NCBI GenBank assembly: GCA_002774355.1
Contig: PEYN01000049.1
Coordinates: forward strand, 1-39,455
Origin: Candidatus Marinimicrobia bacterium CG08_land_8_20_14_0_20_45_22
GTDB taxonomy: Bacteria; Fidelibacterota; UBA2242
Direction: 5' to 3'
DNA: 39,455 nt
A program made the position numbers and the translations under genes. Positions 31,234 through 39,455 of the stretch are shown here, piece by piece. The notes under the pieces are model-generated. The model was not told the origin of the DNA and made no database searches. It saw only the letters and a program-made list of their open reading frames with translations. Each line of letters opens with the position of its first letter. Position 1 is the stretch's first letter.

Positions 31234-31746
31234 TCAATCGGGCAAATCAAACGCGTCTTCCAGTGCGGTTTTTGCCACATCCATCTCCTTTTCATCGATA
31301 ACCAAACTCACGGATGAAATACTCGTCGAAATGCCGAGAATGTTTATTTCTGCCCGACCCAGCGTCGAACACGTCTGTCCGGCAATCAGCGGCTTCTCGC
31401 GAAAATGCGGTCCATAAATGCAGATGATGCCGACATCTTCCAACCAGCGATCGCCTTTTGCATGGACGACATCGCGAAGTCCTTCGATAATCGACTGCAC
31501 TTTTTTCTTGAATCCCGACTGAAAACAAAAAGTAATGTCGGCAGTCCCTTCACAATTCCAACTTTCAGTAATGAACTCGATGTTGACTTGATTTTGTCCA
31601 AGAAAGCTAAGCACTTTCCCGGCAATTCCAGGTTGATTAGGCGCCGATAAAATCGAAACCATAACCAGATCATGATTTTCGATGATCCCACCAATCTTGA
31701 TCTTTTCGCTTTTATCAGGTTCTTGTATTAATTCCATCGGTGTCAT
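31234..31746 (-). CDS. stand-alone tandem ACT-domain protein, aspartokinase-regulatory-like
   Basis: A 170-aa soluble protein with two ACT domains. The first (about 26-95) has VSILSAPNQPGIAGKVLSFL; the second (about 105-168) has PLIAGQTCSTLGRAEINILG and ISTSISSVSLVI, close to the regulatory half of aspartokinases, but there is no kinase domain. ACT domains bind amino acids or similar small ligands. It is embedded between a receiver and a histidine kinase gene, so it may modulate the kinase or carry an extra signal. Its start has no strong binding site. Confidence 0.82.
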   Translation of the reverse strand: MTPMELIQEPDKSEKIKIGGIIENHDLVMVSILSAPNQPGIAGKVLSFLGQNQVNIEFITESWNCEGTADITFCFQSGFKKKVQSIIEGLRDVVHAKGDRWLEDVGIICIYGPHFREKPLIAGQTCSTLGRAEINILGISTSISSVSLVIDEKEMDVAKTALEDAFDLPD

Positions 31747-31770
31747 TTTACTACCGAAAATCAGCGAAGT

Positions 31771-32151
31771 TTATTTTGTCAGACATTTTTTAATAATTTC
31801 AACCAATCGGTTCGGCATGACCGGTTTTTCGATGAACTCATCGACAGGCAATGTGTCGGAATCCTTTTCAAACTGGATACCCATTTGTTGAGACACAGCC
31901 GTTAGCATCACAATTGGAATACCGGCGATTTCCGGATTTGCGCGAATGTCGTGTGCGACTTCAAATCCTTCGTCCCACGTCGCCATCATCACGTCGAGAA
32001 TGACCAAATCCGGACGAATTTTGAGGATTTCCCCCATTCCTCTCGTTCCATCTTGCGCGTCAAACACTTCGTAGCCATTCTTTTCCAGCGTCAATCTCAG
32101 AACTTCTACAAGGTCGATATCATCATCAATAATCAGTATCTTTTTTTTCAT
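31771..32151 (-). CDS. single-domain response regulator (CheY-like)
   Basis: A 126-aa receiver without output domain. Asp9/Asp10/Asp11 form the acidic pocket, Asp53 in LVILDVMMATWDEGFEV is the phospho-acceptor, and Lys lies in EKPVMPNRLV. The WDEGFEVA insertion is typical of stand-alone receivers in multi-step systems. It lies 44 bases after hypB and 24 before the ACT gene. It may compete with or relay phosphate from the histidine kinase two genes downstream. Confidence 0.92.
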   Translation of the reverse strand: MKKKILIIDDDIDLVEVLRLTLEKNGYEVFDAQDGTRGMGEILKIRPDLVILDVMMATWDEGFEVAHDIRANPEIAGIPIVMLTAVSQQMGIQFEKDSDTLPVDEFIEKPVMPNRLVEIIKKCLTK

Positions 32152-32195
32152 AGCCCATCATCTATGTTTACTTCAAATGCCGTAGGAAATTACTC

Positions 32196-32879
32196 TTAAC
32201 ATTTCGATTTCGCAATATTATCCTTTCCACAAAATCGAATTAGTTGATCGCCAAATTCATCAATGCCTTCTTTAGTTATAGATGAAATCTGTGAAATGGT
32301 AATTTTTGGATTGATTTTCAGGATATTAGATTTTAAAAATTCTAAATCAAAATCCAGGAACGGAAGCAAATCGATCTTGCTAATAAACGCATATTGGCAA
32401 ACACGAAACATGAGCGGATATTTGAGCGGTTTGTCTTCTCCCTCGGTAACACTGAGTAAAACGACATTCAATGCCGCGCCCGTATCAAATTCCGCCGGAC
32501 AAACCAGATTCCCGACATTTTCGATGAAAATGATGTCCATTTTCTCTAAGTCGAGCGGCTCTAAAGCGGGTAAAATTACCTCCGCACACAAATGACAATC
32601 GCCGCCAAACAGCTCGGTATTGATTTGTGATATGGGAACGTTCAACGGTTGTAGCCGCTTCGCATCGCAAGTTGTTGTAATATCTCCCTCGACCACGCCA
32701 ACGCGAATGCCTTTTTTCTGAAGACTCGGGATTAGGTTCTCCAGAAGTGCGGTTTTCCCGGAACCTGGCGAACTCATAATATTAACCAGTAATGTATTGG
32801 AACGAATCATCTTCTGTCGTATTTCATCTGCAGTCTTCGCATTCGCTTCCAGCACTTTTCGAACAATAAACAGTTCCAC
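32196..32879 (-). CDS. hypB: hydrogenase nickel-incorporation GTPase HypB
   Basis: Inserts nickel into [NiFe] hydrogenase with HypA. G1 is SSPGSGKTALLENL; the metal site at the G domain is GGDCHLCAEV with Cys-His plus the later Cys in NLVCPAEFD; KIDLLP is the base-recognition motif. At 227 aa it has neither the His-rich nickel-storage stretch nor the N-terminal high-affinity CXXCGC motif found in E. coli HypB. GTG start with AGGAG at six bases. Starts 8 bases after hypA. Confidence 0.96.
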   Translation of the reverse strand: MELFIVRKVLEANAKTADEIRQKMIRSNTLLVNIMSSPGSGKTALLENLIPSLQKKGIRVGVVEGDITTTCDAKRLQPLNVPISQINTELFGGDCHLCAEVILPALEPLDLEKMDIIFIENVGNLVCPAEFDTGAALNVVLLSVTEGEDKPLKYPLMFRVCQYAFISKIDLLPFLDFDLEFLKSNILKINPKITISQISSITKEGIDEFGDQLIRFCGKDNIAKSKC

Positions 32880-32887
32880 GTTAACTC

Positions 32888-33241
32888 CTATTCCTCATTT
32901 ATTTCGATGGATTCAATAAACATTTCAGAACCTGAAAGCATTTCGATTTCGGTTCCAGAGCAATTTTGGCAAACAAATTCAGGTTCATCGATCGTTGATT
33001 CGGCGCCACACGACAGGCATCTGATTTTAATCGGCAATATTCGAATTACCAACTCCGCGTTTGCGAGATCCGAATGCTCTTTTTTGATCGTGTTAAAACC
33101 GAATGTTAGCGACTCAGGTATGATTGCGTTCAGTTTGCCCGCCACAAAAACAATTCTACTGATTTTTTGAACAATCTGCCGTTTTTCGATCTCATCTTCC
33201 ACAAGCGTGATGATATTTTCTGCAATTGTCAGTTCGTGCAA
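32888..33241 (-). CDS. hypA: hydrogenase nickel-incorporation protein HypA
   Basis: A 117-aa nickel chaperone for HypB. MHELTIAENI gives the conserved nickel-binding Met1-His2, and two CXXC pairs (CLSCGAES and CQNCSGTE) form the structural zinc site. The start is TTG, fixed by the invariant MHEL sequence and by GGAG eight bases upstream. It follows hypE by 34 bases. Confidence 0.95.
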   Translation of the reverse strand: MHELTIAENIITLVEDEIEKRQIVQKISRIVFVAGKLNAIIPESLTFGFNTIKKEHSDLANAELVIRILPIKIRCLSCGAESTIDEPEFVCQNCSGTEIEMLSGSEMFIESIEINEE

Positions 33242-33249
33242 AATCTCAT

Positions 33250-33253
33250 CTCC
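33250..33253 (-). promoter_or_regulatory. ribosome binding site deciding the TTG start of hypA
   Basis: GGAG on the minus strand, eight bases from TTG 33241, which must be the start because the nickel site needs Met-His at the N-terminus. Confidence 0.75.
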
Positions 33254-33275
33254 GTCTTTAATTCTATCGTTTTCA

Positions 33276-34292
33276 TCAACATATTCTGGGCAACTGTTCC
33301 GTTGTCAGCATGTCGAGAATCCTATAACTGCCGATACCGGTTTTAAGTAAAACTTTTCCTTTCGGCTCATCGATTACTTCTCCAATGACAGTGGCGGAAT
33401 TGTCCTCTGAGAATGATTTCATGATTGATAATGCATTTCCAGCAGATTTTCCCCCGACTATTGCAACGACTTTTCCTTCGTTTGCCAAATATAGCGGATC
33501 GAATCCCAGCGGTTCACACAATCCGCGCACCGATTCGCGGACAGGAACCAGATTTTCGTCAATGCGAATCCCGAATGGCTGTTTCCAGACAAATTCGTTC
33601 AAAGTAGTCGCCAGTCCGCCTCGCGTTGGATCCCGCATGATTCGTAAATCTGTAATCTCATCGACCATTTTTTGAGTCAACCGACTGATTAAAGCGCAAT
33701 CGCTGATGATCTCGGCGGAGATATTAAATTCCTCACGTGCTTTAATGATGGCGGCTTCGTGATCGCCCATCCAGCCGCTGACGATTATCACATCGCCAAC
33801 TTGAACCGATTTCAAACTCAGCCGGGCTTTAGAATGTTGAACGCCGATTCCTGCGGTATTGATGAAAATTCCGTCAGCGGCACCATGTTCAACAACTTTC
33901 GTATCGCCTGTGACAATCTGAACGCCAGCAAGGTCAGCCGTATTTTTCATCGAAATGACGATTTTTTCTAATGTATCAAGTTCAAATCCTTCTTCGAGGA
34001 TCATCGCGCAAGATAAATAGAGCGGCGTCGCTCCGCAAACCGCCAGATCGTTGACCGTTCCTGTCACCGATAATTTTCCGATATCTCCGCCGGGGAAAAA
34101 GAGTGGCTTAACGGCATGCGAATCCGTCGTAAACACAATTTTTCCGCCCGGATTTTCAAGGATCGCCGAATCGAGAAGTTCATCCAGAAGATGATTTGAA
34201 AAATGCTTTACAAACAGCGAATGAATCAATTCATGAGTCAATTTCCCACCGCTTCCATGTGCCTTAACGATTTTTCCGGTTACTTCACTCAT
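33276..34292 (-). CDS. hypE: hydrogenase maturation protein HypE
   Basis: A 338-aa PurM-like ATPase that dehydrates a carbamoyl group, received from HypF on its C-terminal Cys, to the thiocyanate that becomes the cyanide ligand. The C-terminus is QLPRIC, the essential PRIC tail. AHGSGGKLTHELI, FTTDSHAV, GTVNDLAVCGATPLYLSCA and DPTRGGLATTLNE are the expected motifs. The start overlaps the hypD stop in TAATG. Confidence 0.97.
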   Translation of the reverse strand: MSEVTGKIVKAHGSGGKLTHELIHSLFVKHFSNHLLDELLDSAILENPGGKIVFTTDSHAVKPLFFPGGDIGKLSVTGTVNDLAVCGATPLYLSCAMILEEGFELDTLEKIVISMKNTADLAGVQIVTGDTKVVEHGAADGIFINTAGIGVQHSKARLSLKSVQVGDVIIVSGWMGDHEAAIIKAREEFNISAEIISDCALISRLTQKMVDEITDLRIMRDPTRGGLATTLNEFVWKQPFGIRIDENLVPVRESVRGLCEPLGFDPLYLANEGKVVAIVGGKSAGNALSIMKSFSEDNSATVIGEVIDEPKGKVLLKTGIGSYRILDMLTTEQLPRIC

Positions 34293-35392
34293 TATAAATT
34301 TTTATTAACCTTATTGTATTTAAACCATGCCGCGCAGGCGCCTTCCGAACTCACCATGCAAGCGCCGATCGGATTCTCCGGCGTACAGTTTTTCCCGAAA
34401 AGCAAGCAATCAGACGGCGTTTTGACACCTCTCATAATCTCGCCACACAAGCAGGCGGGATTTTCTGTGATTTCTGTCCGCGGAATATCAAATATTTTAG
34501 CCGCATCGAATCCAGAATATTTTGACCTGATCCGCAAGCCACTGTTGACTATCGACCCAAGTCCACGCCAAACCGAATCACTCGGCTCAAAAACGCGATT
34601 GATTACTTCGAGCGCACGGAGATTTCCTTCGGGACGGACAGCACGTTTATATTGAATCTCGACACGACTGTTACCATCGATAATTTGCCGAACGATCCGG
34701 TAAATCGACTCGAGAATATCGTTTGGTTCGAAGCCGGATACGACACAAGGAACGTGGTAATCGCGGGATAAAAAGCCAAAAATCTCACCGCCGGTAATTG
34801 CGGAAACGTGCCCCGGACAAATGAATCCGTCAATCATCGTTTCCCCAGAATCCAGAAGCGCTTTCATTGCATAAGGCATTGTTTTATGTCCACATAGAAC
34901 GTAGAAATTCCTGATTTTCCGTCTTTCCGCCAATAGAATGACTGAGGCAACCAATGGCGCGGTTGTTTCAAATCCGATTCCCAAAAAGACGACCCTTTTC
35001 GATGGATTGGATTCTGCCATTTCAAGCGCCTCAGACGGCGAGTAACAGATCCTCACATCTGCGCTGGAAGATTTTTCCTGCTGGAGACTGGATTCGCTTC
35101 CCGGAACGCGCATCATATCACCAAAAGTCGCCACGATCGTTCCTTTTTGCCGGGAAATAAAAATAGCCGCGTCGATAAAATCATTCGGCGTGACGCAAAC
35201 CGGACAGCCAGGACCGCTGATCAGTCTTAGATTTTCCGGTAACAAAGCGGTAATTCCATACCGAAAAATAGCAACAGTGTGACCGCCGCAAACTTCCATG
35301 ATCGAAATTTGTTTTTTCGGCATCATTCTCCAAATTTCCGACGAGATTTTCGCAGCGATTTCGGGATCACGGAATTCGTCAATGAATTTCAT
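34292..35392 (-). CDS. hypD: hydrogenase maturation protein HypD
   Basis: A 366-aa Fe-S protein that with HypC assembles the Fe(CN)2CO unit. EVCGGHT and SGPGCPVCVTP hold the redox-active Cys, FLGIGFETTAP and ICPGHVSAITG are conserved, and the C-terminal Cys-rich segment (CLCGEIMRGVKTPSDC then FGKNCTP and GACMVSSEGAC) binds the [4Fe-4S] cluster. ATGA overlap with hypC. Confidence 0.97.
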   Translation of the reverse strand: MKFIDEFRDPEIAAKISSEIWRMMPKKQISIMEVCGGHTVAIFRYGITALLPENLRLISGPGCPVCVTPNDFIDAAIFISRQKGTIVATFGDMMRVPGSESSLQQEKSSSADVRICYSPSEALEMAESNPSKRVVFLGIGFETTAPLVASVILLAERRKIRNFYVLCGHKTMPYAMKALLDSGETMIDGFICPGHVSAITGGEIFGFLSRDYHVPCVVSGFEPNDILESIYRIVRQIIDGNSRVEIQYKRAVRPEGNLRALEVINRVFEPSDSVWRGLGSIVNSGLRIRSKYSGFDAAKIFDIPRTEITENPACLCGEIMRGVKTPSDCLLFGKNCTPENPIGACMVSSEGACAAWFKYNKVNKNL

Positions 35393-35628
35393 CTTCTCCC
35401 TTCCCGTTTGGCGACAGTTTCGCTTATTTCGTTCCAGATTCCAAGCGTTTCAAGCGCCGCCGCCACATCCAACTTCTCAATGGCAAATCCTGCGTGAACA
35501 ATAATATAATCGCCGATTTTTATGCCAGAGAGCAGATCGAGATTCGCACGATAAATGACTCCGCCGACATCCGCTTCTGCGACATTGTCCTGAATTTTGA
35601 TAACTTTCATCGGAATAGCCAAACACAT
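35389..35628 (-). CDS. hypC: hydrogenase maturation chaperone HypC
   Basis: A 79-aa chaperone that holds the iron ligand complex with HypD and delivers it to the large hydrogenase subunit. MCLAIPMKVIKI carries the essential N-terminal Cys2; GDYIIVHAGFAIEKL is the OB-like core. It starts 6 bases after the hypF stop and overlaps hypD by four bases. Confidence 0.96.
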   Translation of the reverse strand: MCLAIPMKVIKIQDNVAEADVGGVIYRANLDLLSGIKIGDYIIVHAGFAIEKLDVAAALETLGIWNEISETVAKREGRR

Positions 35629-35634
35629 AATTCG

Positions 35635-37989
35635 TCAGTTCTCCATCGATTGTTCTTTCTTTGCTACAGCGCTTGCGATAAGCAATTGTCCAACGGAAAT
35701 TCCGCCATCGTTCGGCGGAACGCGCCGATGCGTCCAAACATGAAATCCGTTTGCTTTTAATAGTTCATTAAGCATTGTCAGCAGATGAATATTCATAAAA
35801 ACGCCACCACTCAACACAACATCGTTGACGCCAACCCATTGTCTTATTTTATCTGTCACATCAGAAAGTACATTCGCAAGTCCGCAGTGAAATTTCGCAG
35901 AAATCAGTCCTGCGTCTATCCCATTTAAAACATCCTCGACAACTTCTGCAATGACTTCTTTCCATTCAAGTATAAACATGTCGTTTTGACTTTCAATTGT
36001 AAATGGGTACGCGTCAACCGTCACACCAGCAATTGACTGTTCAAATTCAATAGCCGCCTGCCCTTCATAGTGAATATGATTTCGGATTCCGGCAATCGCC
36101 GCCACGCCGTCGAATAGTCGTCCGCAACTTGAAGTGATTGGCATATTTATCTGATTCTCAATCGCTTTCAGGATTATTTCCAAATCGTCCGGTTTAACAG
36201 TTTTCAAAAACGGCAAATCATATTTGACAAATTCTTTCCCAAAAACCTGATGCAGATAACCAACTGCCATTTGCCATGGATTTCGGATCGCAGAGTTTCC
36301 GCCGGGCATTCCTACATTTTTAAAATGTGCCAACCGCCAAAATCCATCAAATTCTGCCAATAAAATCTCGCCGCCCCAAATCGTTCCGTCGCTTCCATAT
36401 CCTGTGCCGTCCAAAACGATTGCCAACGCCCGGGAAATTCCGTTCTCTACCATACATGAAACCGCATGCGCATGATGATGCTGAACACCGATTTTGCGAA
36501 TTTTCCTTCCGGACTGAGTTTCAGATAAATATTCCGCCGCGAATCGCGTGCTCAGATAATCTGGATGAAGGTCGAATGCCACAATTTCCGGATCGATGTC
36601 AAAGACTTTCCGATAATGTCGAATGCCGGAATCGAAAGATTGCAAAACTTCAATATTTTCCATATCTCCGATATGCTGGCTGAGATAGACTTGATTGTTT
36701 TTCGCCAACGCGAATGTGTTTTTTTGTTCGGCGCCGCAAGCCAAGATTGGTTGATCGAATTCCCAATCCAAAGATATTTGTTCGGGAGAATATCCTCTGG
36801 CTTTTCGGATCGGATATTCGTGTCCTTCCCAAATTCGTATGACGGAATCGTCGCACCGAGTTTGAATTCGCCGGTCGTGTATCAAAAAATAATCCGCTAT
36901 AGCGGTTAATCTGGCAATTGCATCATCATTTTTGAAAACGATTGGTTCGTCGCTTATATTTCCACTGGTCATCACCAACGGTTTTGGGTAAAAATGAAAA
37001 ATCAGATGATGAAGCGGCGAATATGGCAACATCGCGCCGATAAATTGATTCTTGGGCGCTACCGAAGGTGAAATTTCCCTGTTTGTCTTTTTCCTAAGTA
37101 AAACAATTGGATGCGTAACCTGTTGAAGGAGAGCGCGTTCGGCGTCAGTAACTTCACAATATTCTTCTATCATCGCCAGATTTGGAAACATCACCGCAAA
37201 CGGTTTATCCTCGCGGAATTTTCTGGCTCTAAGCGTGGCAACCGCGGATTCATTCTCCGCATTACAGGAAAGATGAAAACCGCCGATTCCTTTGACGGCA
37301 ACAATTTTTCCATCGGAATAAATCTTAGAAAGAACATTAAAAATCTCTTCATTTTGAAAAGAATCGCCACCGATCAGGTTAACTTTCCCATCCTTGCTGA
37401 GAAGATGAACACGCGGGCCGCAATTCGGGCAGGCGTTCGGCTGGGCGTGAAATCGGCGATCCTGTGGATCATCATATTCACGTTGACAATCCGGACACAT
37501 CGCAAAATCCTGCATGGTCGTTAATCCTCGGTCATACGGAACGTCCAGAGTTATCGTGAAACGGGGACCGCAATTCGTGCAATTAATAAAAGGATATAGA
37601 TATCTTCGATTTGTGGGATCGAATAATTCTTTCAGGCAATCATTACAAATGTCCAGATCCGGCGAAATCCGGGCGGTTTTTTCTGTCTCAGGTTGACTGT
37701 TAAAAATATTGAATTCCTGATATGTTTCGCGTTCTGAAATGGCTACGACTGATAACTCGTCTATTTGACTATGTTTCGGTGCTTCATTTCGAACATTTTT
37801 AAGGAATTTCTCCAGATCGTTTTTTTTACCTTGAATCAGAACCGTGACGCCGCCACTTGTATTGACTACGTAGCCGGTTAATCCACACTCATTTGCCAAG
37901 CGAAAAATAAACGGTCTGAATCCGACGCCCTGAACCACACCTGAAATGTTGAGTCTGTAAGTTGACAAATCTCTCCTGTTATTGATCAA
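35635..37989 (-). CDS. hypF: carbamoyltransferase HypF
   Basis: A 784-aa multidomain enzyme that makes carbamoyl-adenylate from carbamoyl phosphate and passes the carbamoyl group to HypE. In order: acylphosphatase (GVVQGVGFRPFIFRL, 1-95), two zinc fingers (CNDCLKEL with CTNCGP, CPDCQREY with CPNCGP), YrdC-like domain (GGFHLSCNAENESAV, VMTSGNISDEPIV), and Kae1-like domain with QHHHAHAVSC and VLSGGVFMN. Length is complete. The start is TTG with AAGGA at six bases. It heads the hyp-plus-signalling unit; the promoter in the 68 bases upstream is unclear. Confidence 0.97.
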   Translation of the reverse strand: MINNRRDLSTYRLNISGVVQGVGFRPFIFRLANECGLTGYVVNTSGGVTVLIQGKKNDLEKFLKNVRNEAPKHSQIDELSVVAISERETYQEFNIFNSQPETEKTARISPDLDICNDCLKELFDPTNRRYLYPFINCTNCGPRFTITLDVPYDRGLTTMQDFAMCPDCQREYDDPQDRRFHAQPNACPNCGPRVHLLSKDGKVNLIGGDSFQNEEIFNVLSKIYSDGKIVAVKGIGGFHLSCNAENESAVATLRARKFREDKPFAVMFPNLAMIEEYCEVTDAERALLQQVTHPIVLLRKKTNREISPSVAPKNQFIGAMLPYSPLHHLIFHFYPKPLVMTSGNISDEPIVFKNDDAIARLTAIADYFLIHDRRIQTRCDDSVIRIWEGHEYPIRKARGYSPEQISLDWEFDQPILACGAEQKNTFALAKNNQVYLSQHIGDMENIEVLQSFDSGIRHYRKVFDIDPEIVAFDLHPDYLSTRFAAEYLSETQSGRKIRKIGVQHHHAHAVSCMVENGISRALAIVLDGTGYGSDGTIWGGEILLAEFDGFWRLAHFKNVGMPGGNSAIRNPWQMAVGYLHQVFGKEFVKYDLPFLKTVKPDDLEIILKAIENQINMPITSSCGRLFDGVAAIAGIRNHIHYEGQAAIEFEQSIAGVTVDAYPFTIESQNDMFILEWKEVIAEVVEDVLNGIDAGLISAKFHCGLANVLSDVTDKIRQWVGVNDVVLSGGVFMNIHLLTMLNELLKANGFHVWTHRRVPPNDGGISVGQLLIASAVAKKEQSMEN

Positions 37990-37995
37990 AAAGAG

Positions 37996-38000
37996 TCCTT
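37996..38000 (-). promoter_or_regulatory. ribosome binding site deciding the TTG start of hypF
   Basis: AAGGA on the minus strand, six bases from TTG 37989, with no ATG before the acylphosphatase motif. Confidence 0.65.
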
Positions 38001-38057
38001 TTTAAAAACTATCTGCAATATATCATTGAAAAATTAATAATCGGAGAAAAATTTCCG

Positions 38058-38726
38058 CTACGATATTTTCGCTATACAATCAGGTTGATTGTTCTGTACA
38101 GAATTGACCCGATTGGCAACAGGATAAAATTCAAGATCACCAGAAAATGGTTTCAGTAGATTCATCGCCGAGGCTGGAGAAAAATTTTGACAACCCAGCC
38201 ATGCATTGAGTGCAGATTCGGTGAGAATCGCAGGCATCCGTTCGTGAATGAAACGCAGTTGCGAATTCGCTGATGTCGTGATGACAGTATAGGTAAGCTT
38301 TTGTTCGCCTGTTGGTGATTCCCATCGGTTCCAGAGTCCCGCCATCGGCAAAATCAGTCCGTCGGAATGATGAATAAAAAACGGCTGTTTATGTCCGACT
38401 TCCTGCCTCCATTCGTAGTAACCGTCGGAAATGACAACGCAACGATTGGAATCGACGAGATTTGAAAACGAAGGCTTCTCAAAAATTGTCTCGGCGCGGG
38501 CATTGATGAAAATTGGCAGGCTATTCGGATCCTTCGCCCATGAAGGAATCAATCCCCATTGCATCATTCTCACGACACGTGCGTTTTCACTTACCAAAAT
38601 TGGGACAAAATTCGTCGGCGCGATGTTATAACTCGGCTGATATGGAACCGATTCGTCCCACATCTGGATCGAGAGTTCCTCGATGATTTCCATTTTCCCT
38701 TTAGTCAACGTCTTCCGACCGCACAT
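38058..38726 (-). CDS. SRAP domain protein (YedK/HMCES family)
   Basis: A 222-aa protein that forms a stable covalent link to abasic sites in single-stranded DNA and so shields them. Catalytic Cys2 follows the initiator Met (MCGRKTL); Asn75, Arg77 and Glu79 lie in FINARAETI; DGYYEW holds the active Glu and FIHERMPAIL the His. YNIAPT and WGLIPSWAKD are also typical. It stands alone between dnaE and hypF, 94 bases after dnaE. Confidence 0.96.
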   Translation of the reverse strand: MCGRKTLTKGKMEIIEELSIQMWDESVPYQPSYNIAPTNFVPILVSENARVVRMMQWGLIPSWAKDPNSLPIFINARAETIFEKPSFSNLVDSNRCVVISDGYYEWRQEVGHKQPFFIHHSDGLILPMAGLWNRWESPTGEQKLTYTVITTSANSQLRFIHERMPAILTESALNAWLGCQNFSPASAMNLLKPFSGDLEFYPVANRVNSVQNNQPDCIAKIS

Positions 38727-38820
38727 AGGCTTTCCCAGTTAATGATGTTAGTTATTCATCTCATTCAAAATCTTTTTGAATATACACTTTCCGTTCAGGA
38801 AACCAAATTACTTTTCCCAA

Positions 38821-39455
38821 TTAACATTCCTTCGCAAACATCACTTCTCTGACGGAACGTTTGTAAATCGGCGCCGATTCTTTGGGTGTCATTTTTTCCG
38901 CTGTCTGCTGAAGACTGGCAAGTTTTTCAACGGTCACGGTGTATGTGCCGTAAGCCTCTTCGACTTTCCCACGCAGGACGAACAGCGTTTCCCAATGCAA
39001 TAAATCGCCGAATTGCTTATAAACCTCCGGAAACATCACACACTCGAAAATATCGGTTTCATCCTCAAACGTGACAAATTCCATCGGCTCTTCCCGCTGG
39101 GTGAAGGCGACTTTTCGCGTAATGTAAACACCGAGCAGGTTGATCGTCTGCTCGACATAGCGCGAGAGATCAATCGCTTTCTTGATTTTTCCATCAAAAA
39201 CCGGCAGAAATCGTTTCAGTGGATGTTCGGAAATCGGAAAACCAAACGACTCGATTTCCAGCGACAGAATTTCGTACTCGCTCAATTCCTGACGATGGCT
39301 TGCAAACGTCAACGGTCTGCGTTTACCTTTTTGTAGATAAAAACCGGCGACTTTGAACGCGATTTCCTGATGCGTCAATCCAGGCTCCAGATCGGCAAAA
39401 CAGCGGGAATTCGTCAGCGCCATCGCGTCGGAAAGGTCGATATCGATTCTCGACA
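38821..39455 (-). CDS. dnaE: DNA polymerase III alpha subunit-like protein, C-terminal part
   Basis: The frame continues through the right window edge, so only the last 210 residues are present. SLEIESFGFPISEHPL corresponds to the DnaE segment usually reading LG-Y-SGHPL, followed by the OB-fold: INLLGVYITRKVAF and EFVTFEDETDIFECVMFPEVYK. The ending is shorter than in E. coli DnaE, with no clear tau-binding C-terminal domain, which suggests a short DnaE or error-prone DnaE-like polymerase. Its location next to an SRAP gene fits a DNA-damage context. Confidence 0.85.
   Translation of the reverse strand, partial: SRIDIDLSDAMALTNSRCFADLEPGLTHQEIAFKVAGFYLQKGKRRPLTFASHRQELSEYEILSLEIESFGFPISEHPLKRFLPVFDGKIKKAIDLSRYVEQTINLLGVYITRKVAFTQREEPMEFVTFEDETDIFECVMFPEVYKQFGDLLHWETLFVLRGKVEEAYGTYTVTVEKLASLQQTAEKMTPKESAPIYKRSVREVMFAKEC

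Noticed and set aside
29520-37989. A complete hydrogenase locus
   Set aside because: Only maturation and signalling genes are present; no large or small hydrogenase subunit or endopeptidase motif was found.

Overview
The window is 39.5 kb of bacterial chromosome. All of the roughly 52 genes I can support lie on the minus strand, so transcription runs from high to low coordinates throughout. The gene set is that of an anaerobic or microaerophilic bacterium that depends heavily on iron-sulfur chemistry. It includes [NiFe]-hydrogenase maturation genes, several ferredoxins, ferredoxin-domain MinD ATPases, a radical-SAM enzyme, ferrous-iron uptake and quinolinate synthase. Lgt, peptide deformylase, GroES and a bacterial replicative-type DnaE show it is a bacterium. 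Base composition is moderately AT-rich, and GTG and TTG starts are frequent. I cannot fix the phylum. The mix of NifX-like, MinD-ferredoxin, DUF134 and DUF5320 genes is familiar from Deltaproteobacteria, Firmicutes and FCB-type candidate phyla such as Calditrichota or Marinimicrobia. I found no rRNA, tRNA, CRISPR, insertion sequence or phage gene.

Region by region, in ascending coordinates. (1) 1-4702: a metal and Fe-S handling block. It holds a DUF4213/DUF364 heavy-metal-chelation protein cut by the window edge, methionine aminopeptidase, a CGGC-domain protein, two NifX-like proteins flanking a small Cys-containing protein, and two MinD ATPases with inserted 2[4Fe-4S] domains. This resembles the orange-protein (ORP) clusters of sulfate reducers. 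(2) 4737-9449: an Fe-S uracil-DNA glycosylase with an unusual Cys-rich tail, an HD phosphohydrolase, FeoB, and a membrane-anchored DtxR-FeoA fusion. (3) 9481-15983: zinc alcohol dehydrogenase, NAD(P)HX repair enzyme, peptide deformylase, a KaiC-like protein with a degenerate ATPase site, a fucose-isomerase-like protein and the radical-SAM protein AmrS. (4) 16142-19472: ferredoxin, NadA, the PLP-binding YggS, Mrp, GroES and a glutaredoxin. (5) 19799-24479: sirtuin, an 86-aa hypothetical, a third NifX-like protein, a methyltransferase, an MFS transporter, Lgt and DUF1684.

(6) 24576-27209: a cluster headed by a DUF134 regulator with a zinc-ribbon tail. Its apparent promoter carries a palindrome exactly in the spacer between the -35 and -10 boxes. 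Downstream come a small zinc-ribbon protein, a DUF5320 protein, an MBL-fold hydrolase and a ferredoxin. Three of these carry Gly-rich segments, and two share a recently duplicated N-terminal module. (7) 27389-29330: two integral-membrane enzymes, an ICMT-like methyltransferase and a DUF5009/HGSNAT-like acyltransferase. (8) 29520-37989: a tight run hypF-C-D-E-A-B continuing into a CheY-like receiver, a tandem-ACT protein, a soluble PAS histidine kinase and a NarL-type regulator. It looks like a single transcription unit joining hydrogenase maturation to signalling. (9) 38058-39455: an SRAP peptidase and the C-terminal end of DnaE.

The two most promising leads are the hyp-plus-signalling unit and the DUF134/Gly-rich/zinc-ribbon cluster, which may form one metal or redox system with the NifX/MinD block. 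No hydrogenase structural gene is present, so the target of the Hyp proteins lies elsewhere.
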